NCBI GenBank assembly: GCA_016781225.1
Contig: JADDQT010000023.1
Coordinates: 1-15,614, forward strand
Reading direction: 5' to 3'
From: Actinomycetota bacterium
Lineage (GTDB): Bacteria > Actinomycetota > Acidimicrobiia > Acidimicrobiales > GCA-2861595
Length of the DNA stretch: 15,614 nt
Positions 8,307 through 15,300 of this stretch are shown here, piece after piece (the first letter of the stretch is position 1; every line of letters begins with the position of its first letter). Position numbers and translations under genes: made by a program. A model generated the notes under the pieces. That model made no database searches. It saw only the letters and a list, made by a program, of their open reading frames with translations, and was not told where the DNA came from.

Positions 8307-8707
8307 CCCCGGGGCCGGCGCCCGCCGACCACGCTCGGCGGATGGTCTCGGCGATCACCCGCTCGAGCTGGCGGACATGGCCGAAGGTGAAGGCGCGCAG
8401 GAACGTGCCCAGCGTCGAGGGCGCCATGACCCGAAACGGCAACACCGCCTGGGTGGCGCCGGCGCGGAGCTTGTTGGCGTGATCGATGTGGGAGCCCCGC
8501 CAGGATCGAGGCCACCAGCGTAAGTACCTTGCGCCCCGGCAGCGCGCCGCCGACCCGGTCGACGAGGCGCACTGTGGAGTTGACCAACTCCTCCAAGCCG
8601 AGGCGAACCATCAACGTCGCCGGCAGGATCAGCCCCGCATCGGCCACCAACGACGGATCGTCGAACGTCGCTTCAATGCGCTCGATTGAGTGCGATACTG
8701 GCTTCAC
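8307..8707 (-). pseudogene. Truncated, frameshifted IS1380-family transposase (N-terminal part)
   Basis: From a GTG at 8707 the product begins 'VKPVSHSIERIEATFDDPSL' and runs through 'LVDRVGGALPGRKVLTLVAS', typical of the N-terminus of IS1380-family DDE transposases. Near 8500, at a short G-run (GCGGGGCTCC), the frame shifts; the next frame continues 'HIDHANKLRAGATQAVLPF', 'VMAPSTLGTFLRAFTFGHV' and 'ERVIAETIRRAWSAGAGPG', after which similarity ends near 8307. About 130 of the roughly 450 residues expected for the family remain and the catalytic core is absent, so it cannot encode a working transposase. The family call is from recognised motifs (MAPSTLGTFLR..FTFGHVRQL) and is fairly sure. Confidence 0.8.
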
Positions 8708-8824
8708 CGAAAGTGCCTCCCGTCGCAGGCGATCTGACGACTTCGAACACCGTCATCATCCCTGCGCAGGAGCACTTTCTGCGGACACGCGCACCTCAGC
8801 CCATTAGCTCATCGGTGGATCGAG
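8708..8824 (-). repeat. IS1380 5' leader and terminal region with inverted repeat
   Basis: Upstream of the transposase start, arms at 8709-8729 and 8761-8779 form an imperfect inverted repeat (shared GAAAGTGC and GCAGG cores) around a 31-base loop. It may be a leader hairpin that damps transposase expression. The outer part reads, on the minus strand from 8824, CTCGATCCACCGATGAG, which I take as the IS end next to GTTTAG. The exact terminal repeat cannot be confirmed because the other end is missing. Confidence 0.45.
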
Positions 8825-9140
8825 GTTTAGTGCCGCCAACGGCTGAAGCTTCTTGAGATCTTTCGGCTTGCGCCTTGCTTCGTGACGATGATGCACGCCG
8901 CCGAGAGCTGCTGGAGCTTCTCGATCAGCTCCTCGTCATCAATCCAAATTGCAGAGCCCAGGAGCATGGGCCCAATGGATCGGTGACGCCGCCATCGAGA
9001 CTGGCCCTGCTTGACGAAGTCATCGATACCGTCGATGAGCCCTCGAAGGACGTCCTACCGAAGAACGCATGGTTACCCTCCTGAGAGCCGACCGGGAACT
9101 CCTCGTCGAACTCGTCGGAGAACTGCCAACTCGGGTCCCC
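8825..9140 (-). pseudogene. 5' fragment of the gene split by the IS-carrying insertion
   Basis: On the minus strand the fragment reads, after an in-frame TGA at 9141-9143, 'WQFSDEFDEEFPVGSQEGNH', then a one-base shift near 9051 into 'DVLRGLIDGIDDFVKQGQ', 'RWRRHRSIGPMLLGSAIW' and 'IDDEELIEKLQQLSAACIIV', and a second shift near 8876 into 'RKPKDLKKLQPLAALN', ending at the CTAAAC junction. Both shifts fit one missing base. The text is clearly protein-like across the shifts but belongs to no family I can name with certainty. No start codon is evident, and the 5' end is probably lost near the HigBA operon. Its continuation is at 6522-6823. Confidence 0.55.
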
Positions 9141-9143
9141 TCA

Positions 9144-9293
9144 CGCCGGCCACGACGATCAAGCTACCCCTGCTGAACTCACGTCTCGGCCTTCACAGAT
9201 CCAAAGCTTGGGCCCGTGCGTACGCCTGCTCGGCAGGGCAGGGCCACCGAAGCGAAGAACGACACCGACGCCGTCCAGTTCTGATACGGTTAC
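9144..9293. other. Intergenic stretch upstream of HigBA
   Basis: About 150 bases with no supportable gene on either strand; it may contain more of the decayed minus-strand gene and the start of the HigBA promoter region. I see no clear -35/-10 pair. Confidence 0.3.
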
Positions 9294-9310
9294 TTCACCC
9301 TAGGGGTGAA
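9294..9310. promoter_or_regulatory. Palindromic operator upstream of higBA
   Basis: TTCACCCTAGGGGTGAA: two perfect seven-base arms (TTCACCC / GGGTGAA) around a TAG centre, 17 bases before the toxin start. HigA-type antitoxins are known to repress their own operons at such palindromes, so this is the likely autoregulatory site. Confidence 0.7.
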
Positions 9311-9327
9311 GGAAGGAAGCCGGTGGA

Positions 9328-9627
9328 GTGCGTGTCGAATTCGAGGACGATGACCTGTGTCGGCTGTACACCGAAGCCCACTTTCACTTGCCCTGGATGG
9401 GGCCGGATCTCGTCAAGCACTTTCGCCGCAAGATGGCAGTCGTTGCTGCGGCGCTCGACGAACGGGACCTGCTCGCGATGCGGTCTCTCAGGTTGGAGAA
9501 GCTGGTCGGCGACCGGGCCGGGCAGTACTCGATCCGGTTGAACGACCAGTGGCGACTGATCGTTCGGTTCAAGACCGATGAAGACGGACGGGTCGCCGTG
9601 ATCGTGGCGTTGGTCGACTACCACTGA
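9328..9627 (+). CDS. higB: HigB-type toxin, RelE/ParE superfamily
   Basis: A 99-residue protein whose C-terminal half carries the HigB signature 'LRLEKLVGDRAGQYSIRLND', then QWRLIVRF and a terminal VDYH. HigB toxins of the RelE fold are ribosome-dependent mRNA endonucleases that halt translation when the antitoxin is lost. The GTG at 9328 is a plausible start, with purine-rich GGAAGGAAG at 9311-9319 upstream; the N-terminus is acidic and somewhat longer than in classical HigB. Toxin-first order and the tight link to the HTH antitoxin gene (14 bases, with a strong AAGGAGG) are classic for higBA. Confidence 0.9.
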   Translation: MRVEFEDDDLCRLYTEAHFHLPWMGPDLVKHFRRKMAVVAAALDERDLLAMRSLRLEKLVGDRAGQYSIRLNDQWRLIVRFKTDEDGRVAVIVALVDYH

Positions 9628-9641
9628 AGGAGGAAAAGCCC

Positions 9642-10718
9642 ATGACCAGCACGATGGTTCCAGCGGAGGCGTTCCCTCCGGGCGAGTTGCTGCGCGACGA
9701 GCTCGCGGACCGAGGCTGGGCCGAGGGCGAGTTCGCCGAGATCATCGGTCGCCCTGTGCAGGCCGTGTCCGAGATAATCAACGGGAAGAAGGAGATCACC
9801 CCGGAGACCGCCGTCACCATCGGTGCGGCTCTCGGAACGAGCGCCGAACTGTGGCTGAACCTGCAGGCAACGTACCGCCTGCATCAGGTGCGTTCGGCCA
9901 GGGCACCCGCCATCACACCCGTCGAGCGCCGAGCGAAGCTACGGTCGATCGTCCCGGTCCGGGAGCTGCAGAAACGGGGGTGGCTGCCTGCGACCGACGA
10001 TCTCGACGAGTTGGAGCGCGCCGTCTTCGACCTCGTCGAAATCGGCAGCGTGGACGAGAGGCCGAAGTTCGAGGTCGCGGCGCGGCGTTCGAACCCTGAC
10101 GTGGAGTTCGCTCCGGAGCAGACAGCGTGGATTGCGCGTGTCGAGCGGCTCGGTGCGGGACGTGCGTCGAAGCCGTATGACCCCGAGGGTCTGGCGGAGC
10201 TGGCTGCGGGTCTCGTCCGGCGGCTCGAAGGCCCGCAGGATCTCCGCCAGCTCCATCGATGGCTTGCTGACTGCGGCGTCGTCCTAGTCGTCGAGCTGCC
10301 GCTTCGAAACAGCAAGATGGACGGGATCGTGAGCTTCACGACCGGTACCCCGATCATCGGGCTGTCGACCCGCGGTGACCGAATGGACAGCTTCGTGTTC
10401 ACCCTTCTCCATGAGATCGCCCATCTAACGCTCGAACACATCTGCCTTGGGGAACTCCGAATCGACGAGGACATGGACGCCGGCGATGGGTCGGAGTTCG
10501 AGCGTCAGGCCAATGAGGCGGCGGCTCGTTGGATCTTTGACCAGTCCCCGGTAGTGCCGGCCAGCAACCTCAGCACAAAGGTTCTCCTGGATACCGCCAG
10601 GGCGCATGGTGTGCATCCCAGCTTCCTGATCGGTCGGCTTCAGAAGGAAGGCCGCCTCGAATGGAGCGACTACCGGCGCACGATCCCGAAGGTTCGACCC
10701 TTCGTTGAGCTCGGCTAG
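9642..10718 (+). CDS. higA: HigA-type antitoxin fused to ImmA/IrrE metallopeptidase domain
   Basis: A 358-residue protein. Residues about 10-80 are an XRE-type helix-turn-helix of the HigA/VapI kind ('FPPGELLRDELADRGW', 'FAEIIGRPVQAVSEIINGK', 'AELWLNLQATYRL'), expected to bind the operator at 9294-9310 and neutralise HigB. Residues about 200-350 form an ImmA/IrrE-like domain with a zinc HEIAH motif (257-261) and a likely third ligand E287 in FERQAN. Classical HigA is about 100 residues, so this is the long fused form. AAGGAGG at 9627-9633, eight bases before the ATG, is an excellent ribosome site. Whether the peptidase cleaves the antitoxin itself or another repressor is not known. The third gene follows after nine bases, so the three genes form one operon. 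Confidence 0.9.
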   Translation: MTSTMVPAEAFPPGELLRDELADRGWAEGEFAEIIGRPVQAVSEIINGKKEITPETAVTIGAALGTSAELWLNLQATYRLHQVRSARAPAITPVERRAKLRSIVPVRELQKRGWLPATDDLDELERAVFDLVEIGSVDERPKFEVAARRSNPDVEFAPEQTAWIARVERLGAGRASKPYDPEGLAELAAGLVRRLEGPQDLRQLHRWLADCGVVLVVELPLRNSKMDGIVSFTTGTPIIGLSTRGDRMDSFVFTLLHEIAHLTLEHICLGELRIDEDMDAGDGSEFERQANEAAARWIFDQSPVVPASNLSTKVLLDTARAHGVHPSFLIGRLQKEGRLEWSDYRRTIPKVRPFVELG

Positions 10719-10727
10719 GAGCTCCCG

Positions 10728-11753
10728 ATGGCTGTTGTCTCACTCACTCGCCCCATCACCCTGAAGGAGACGTTCTCGTTCTACGTGCCTTCATCCAAGA
10801 TCCGAGATCTCGAGGCATGCGGGGAGCTGGCCGATGCACTGACTGTGAAGGGACCGAAGGGCCCCGCCACCGTCCGGACGATGCGGGCTCGCGGATGGGA
10901 CCCGCCTGTCATCTTCGACAGGTCCGGCTACGACCCCCGAGTACCCGCGATCGACCCCGAGCGCTGGTTCGACGATCAGGCTGCGGCCAGTGCGGATCGC
11001 CTGCTGACGGCAGGGACATGGGTTCCTTGGGATGAAACAGGGGATGCCTTGAGGCAGGCGGTCGAGGTCGAGGCAAAGCGGACCAGCAGCCGGCCGGACG
11101 CCACAGCCGTTCTGGCCATCGACCATCACTGGCTCACCAACGTGCCGATGGATCTGGCGAGCGCGCTCGCCGAGCTCGGCCGTCGGGTGGCGCTGGTCCT
11201 GGCGCACCCTACAGACCCCCTGAGCGTTGGAAATGCGGTCCACGGACTGGTGGCGGTCGTCAGGAGCGTCAGCGACGTGTCCATACTGCGAACCGACCAT
11301 GGCGGCCTTGGCGCCATCGTGCATGGTGCTTGCCATGCGGCCATCGGGCTGATCCCGTCACATCGTCATTTCGTCCCTGTCGGAAAGAGTGGCGGCGGGA
11401 AGACCGGTGATCGGTCAGCCCGCGTCTTCATCCGCGAGATGATGGACTGGTTCACGGGCGAAACCATCGCCGCATGGGTGACCATGTCTTGGAAGCCCCG
11501 CTGTCACCTGGACTGCTGCCATGGACAAGGCCTCGACAGGTTCTTCAACGAGCGGTTGGAACGCGAGGCGTTGGTCCACAATCGAACGACCCTCGCCCGG
11601 CTGGCCGACGACATCCTGGACGCGCCGCGGGAGGAGCGCCGTCGGCTCTTTGCCGAGACGTGCAGTCAGGCGACAGAGCGCTACGGCGCGATGGGGAAGC
11701 TGTCAATGGTTACCAAGCCGAAGCCGCAGCTACTTCAGTGGGCATTCGTCTGA
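10728..11753 (+). CDS. Unknown protein, possible TGT-like TIM-barrel, third gene of higBA operon
   Basis: A 341-residue protein with ATG at 10728 preceded by AGGAG (10717-10721), six bases spacing, nine bases after the higA stop. No family is recognised with certainty. Alternating hydrophobic strands and helices (AVLAIDHHW 127-135, RVALVLAH 153-160, SILRTDHGGLGAIVHGA 185-201, IGLIPSHRHF 206-215) suggest an alpha/beta barrel. The cluster 'KPRCHLDCCHGQGLDRFF' (256-273) resembles the C-x-C-x2-C zinc site and LxRF motif of tRNA-guanine transglycosylase relatives, which would suggest base exchange or nucleic-acid modification; this is inference. A GKSGGGKT stretch (219-226) matches the P-loop pattern by letter, but no Walker B partner is obvious. 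Its last 19 bases overlap the convergent gene at 11735. No membrane segment or signal peptide. Confidence 0.75.
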   Translation: MAVVSLTRPITLKETFSFYVPSSKIRDLEACGELADALTVKGPKGPATVRTMRARGWDPPVIFDRSGYDPRVPAIDPERWFDDQAAASADRLLTAGTWVPWDETGDALRQAVEVEAKRTSSRPDATAVLAIDHHWLTNVPMDLASALAELGRRVALVLAHPTDPLSVGNAVHGLVAVVRSVSDVSILRTDHGGLGAIVHGACHAAIGLIPSHRHFVPVGKSGGGKTGDRSARVFIREMMDWFTGETIAAWVTMSWKPRCHLDCCHGQGLDRFFNERLEREALVHNRTTLARLADDILDAPREERRRLFAETCSQATERYGAMGKLSMVTKPKPQLLQWAFV

Positions 11754-12349
11754 AGCCAGGACCGGTAGGCCACCTCGGCCACCCACCAGCGATAGACCCC
11801 GGGCACTCCTACGTGTGCGGGTTCCGCTTTCCCGAGGACGCGGAGGCCGTCTGGGTCGGCGATCGCAGCTCCGATACCGACGGTCCGCGCTGCGGCGATG
11901 GCATCAGGGTCGGTCCGTGCGACCTTCGCCGCGATGGCATACCGGCGGAAAATGGGTGGGAATTGACTAGCAACCGCGACCGCGTCGACCAGTCGCCTTC
12001 CCGCGAGAGCGACCGCTAGAACCCTTCCTGCCGGGCGGTAGACGCGAACGACCGCATCTCTCTCCATCACCACGAACCCATCTCCCTCACGCTCCAGGGT
12101 CAGGGCATCAAGTCGGTCGAGTCCTGACATTGGCCATGCGAGGCCCTCGGGCAAGGTCCACAGGGCGTGGAGCAATCCCCGTGACCGCAACGGTCCCACG
12201 GATCGGTCGAGCCGGCGGGCGTGCTCGGTGGCGTCCAATTCGAAGGCCATCAGCACGGTGCGGCTGTCGAGGACGGCCGGTACCACGTCGTCCACCGCAC
12301 CCCCGGCGATGTGGGAAGCCACCACCTCTGAGGTCTCGAGGGGAATCAC
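11735..12349 (-). CDS. Unknown 204-residue protein downstream of the methyltransferase
   Basis: An alanine/valine-rich soluble protein starting at GTG 12349, twelve bases after the methyltransferase stop and in the same frame, so the two genes are separated by one TGA and four codons. No strong Shine-Dalgarno is seen, and coupling to the methyltransferase is likely. Recognisable stretches are 'LMAFELDATEHARRLDRSV', 'RSRGLLHALWTLPEGLAWPM', 'VRVYRPAGRVLAVALAGRR' and 'GVPGVYRWWVAEVAYRSWL'; none points to a known domain. Position suggests an accessory subunit of the restriction-like system. Its 3' end overlaps the convergent third gene of the higBA operon by 19 bases. Alternative: it could be the readthrough C-terminus of the methyltransferase, which I consider unlikely. 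Confidence 0.7.
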   Translation of the reverse strand: MIPLETSEVVASHIAGGAVDDVVPAVLDSRTVLMAFELDATEHARRLDRSVGPLRSRGLLHALWTLPEGLAWPMSGLDRLDALTLEREGDGFVVMERDAVVRVYRPAGRVLAVALAGRRLVDAVAVASQFPPIFRRYAIAAKVARTDPDAIAAARTVGIGAAIADPDGLRVLGKAEPAHVGVPGVYRWWVAEVAYRSWLQTNAH

Positions 12350-12361
12350 GCTGAGCTGCGA

Positions 12362-15300
12362 TCAGCTCGCCAGGTCGTCCAGCCGCTCGGCGACGAGACG
12401 GCGGTAGTGGGAGGGTACGGCGTCGAGGGTGAAGTCGGCCAGGAGGACTTCGAGGTCGTCGGCGGTGAGGCTCCACGAACGGGCCACCCGGGCGTCGATC
12501 TCGACACGGAGGCGCTCCCGCTCGTCGTCCGGCAGAGGTCCGGGCTCGATGCCCATGGCCTCGGCCACGTCGGCGAAGCGCTCGTCTACGCACGACAGTC
12601 GGGCGGCGGCATCGGCCACGGCCTCGAAGTCCTCGTCGGAAAGCTCGGGCACCACCAGGCCCTCGAGGATGAAGAAGTTGAGGTTGATCTCCACGAACCG
12701 CCGGGCCTGCCAATCGAAAGACAGGCTGTTCAAGATGCCGAGGCAGGCCAGGCGGGCCTGCTCGCCGCCGGTAACGAAGGCGAGGTAGGGCGCCTTGTTG
12801 GTGAGGAAGGTCTGCGGTGGAACGAGGCAGGCCAGCACGGTACGGGAGTTGGTCTTCTGCGTGACGTCCCGGAACGCCACCCGAGCGTGTCGCACCTCAT
12901 CCAGTACTGCCTGGCGCCGTGCGCCCAGACTCAGCTCCTCGGCCAGCAAAGACCCGGACCCAGGGCGGGGCTTGCGTACCTTGGCCATCACCGCGTCGCT
13001 GGCAGGGCACATGCGAGCTCCGGCACCGTGGGGGAGGTACTGCTCGAAGCTCTCTCCCTTCCACAGCGGCCACCCGCTGTCGGCCCCCTGCCACAACTTG
13101 CGATCGTTGGTCTCGTGGAGCTCGGCCACCGGAAAGCAGCGCCAACGGCCGTCCGCCCCACAAGGGAAGGGAGACCCTCGGCGCAACTTGGCCAGGAGAT
13201 CGGCCTCGGCTTGGCTGCGCAGCAGCGGAACGGTCCACCCCGGCCCGAAGGCTTCGGGTGGGAGAGCCAGACCAGGGGAGGCCGCCTGCTCCGCCCACTG
13301 CCCGGGCGAGGCCGCTGTGCCGGCCACCCTCACGCGGTGGTCTGTAGGGGGAAGTGCCCGCTGAGCGGCGACAAGAGCCACCGTGTACTGCGGATGGGTG
13401 TCGAACATCCAGCGGCCGCGGTTCAGGAGGAAGTCGGTACGCCGACACGTGTTGTCCTCGAACAGCCAGCGCCGGAACCCGGCGGAGCCGTCTGCGGCCA
13501 ATGCGCTGCGCGGCAGCACCACGCCGAGCGACCCGCGGAACCGAAGCACCAACCCATAACGCTGGCAGAAGAACTTGTAGAGGTCCGGATCTCCGGCCAT
13601 CGAGGCGTAGTCACCGGAGCCGAGATATCCGCGCTCCAGCTTGGAACGTTCCTGCTCGGCAACCAGACGATCAGGGAGATCCGGTCGCTCAGCGATCAGT
13701 TGAGCCACGGCCGCGCCGCGCTCAGCCTCTGAGATGCCTCGCCTTATGCCGGGGCGAAACAGCGCGTAGAACGACTGCGCCTCCACCGTGACCTCCTCCC
13801 ACGGGGGGTTGCCCACCACGGTGTCGAAGCCAGGATTGTCACGGGTGAAGACCCGTGGGAAGGCCAGGGGCCAGTGCAGGAAGCGGTGCTCATCGCCGGC
13901 GGCGACGGCCGCTTCAACGATGGCGTTGGTGCGTCCGGCCAGGATGTCGGGTCCGTAGAGCTCCACCTCCTGACGAGCGCCGGCCACGCCGAATGGCTCG
14001 GCTGTCCACAGGTGGAAGAGGCGCTCCAAGCCGGCGGTTGCCCGATGGGTGTCGGCGTCGGCGGCCTGGCTGGCCTCCACCTCGTCAGGGGTGCGGTCCT
14101 CGCTTTGGGCCACCCGCCCGGCTGCCTCGGCGGCCACGGTCATCGCGTCGGCCAGGGCGTCCTGCAGCCATGAAGCCTGTCCGCCGGCAGCGGACCGCCA
14201 GAGGGACTCGGGGCGGGCAACGCCCACGAGTGAGTTGCCAACCACCACGTTGCGGTCCAGGTAGGCCAGTGACAGGCCGGGAACGAAGGAGGCCAGCCAC
14301 AGCGAGAGCTTGGCCACCTCGGCGCCCATGGGACTCACGTCCACCCCGAACACACAGCGCTTGAGCACCAGCCGGCGCAACAGCGCCACGTCGTCGATCT
14401 CTGCCCCCGGGCTGGCACCTGCCCGTAGGCGTTCGAGGGCGGCCGTCACCTCGGGCAGAGGAACGTCGGCCAGGAAGCGGACCACCAGGTCGGCCAGTTC
14501 GTTGACCACGACCACCAGGAAGTGGGCGCTGCCGCAGGCGGGGTCGAGGACGGCGAAGTCGAACAGCTCGGAGGCGGCACGGGCAGGGTCGGTGTCCGCC
14601 GTGGCCTTGACCCGCTCGAGATGGGCACGGAAGGCGGGCACCGCGGCCTGACCCACCAGATGGCGGACCAGCTCGGCCCGTGTGTAGTACACGCCGCCGC
14701 CTTTTCTTCCGCCGGCGTGGGTGAGCCACAGCAGGTCGCCGGACTCCACGTCGGCCGCCTCGCCCGCCTGTGGCGCCACGTAGCGGTCCGAGCGTGCGTC
14801 GTAGCGAAGGGGGGCGTCGGCCAGCGACAGACGCAGCGAGAGCAGTCCCTCGTAGATGTGGCCCAGGTGACCGATCTCCAGGGTTGAGTAGTCCACTCCC
14901 CCTTCGGACTCCCGATCACGGCCGATACCGATGAGCACGGTGGCGAAGTCGGGGTCGGCCAGCTCCAGGCGCTCCAACGTCCTGGCACCGTCGAAGCCGT
15001 CGGCAGCGAAGAGGGCGCCGTTGTAGGCAGGCACGCCCCAGGCCGGGTTCCCCGTGCGCATGGCCTTCACCAGGAGGGCGAAGCGGTCCCACAGCGAGGT
15101 GGAGCGTGGGCTCAGCTGGTCCTCGGTGTCGGCGGCCTCCTCCACCAGGGCCGACAAGGAGGCCTGCTGGTACGAGCGGTTGTCCATGGGGAGGTAGCCG
15201 GCGCTCTCGGCATAGAGCAGGAACAGGGAACGGAACACCAGCGTGAGGGCGGCTCGCTCCAGCTCCTGGCGGGCATCGTCGGACGCCGGCGCCTGTCCCT

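Larger units (their letters stand above)
6824..8824. mobile_element. 2.0-kb insertion carrying a GAF-EAL gene and an IS1380-family remnant
   Basis: The segment lies exactly between the two halves of a minus-strand gene and between GTTTAG repeats. Its right part (8307-8824) is the 5' end of an IS1380-type element in minus orientation; its left part is almost entirely the GAF-EAL gene, whose stop is 21 bases from the left junction. The two ends (6824 onward, and 8824 read backward) do not form a convincing terminal inverted repeat, so the left IS end has probably been lost or replaced. An IS insertion followed by internal rearrangement is inferred. Confidence 0.5.

Noticed and set aside
6824..8824. 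Terminal inverted repeats at the ends of the 2.0-kb insertion
   Set aside because: CTAAGCCAGGCGGATT at the left and CTCGATCCACCGATGA at the right (read inward) match at too few positions.
11382..11405. GKSGGGKT in the third higBA gene as an ATPase P-loop
   Set aside because: It matches GxxxxGKT by letter, but no Walker B or other ATPase motif follows and its late position with a zinc-like cluster after it fits a P-loop ATPase poorly; left as a note only.
12407..13732. 441-residue plus-strand frame opposite the methyltransferase
   Set aside because: Antisense shadow in high-GC DNA; the minus strand encodes NPPW and the rest of the methyltransferase.
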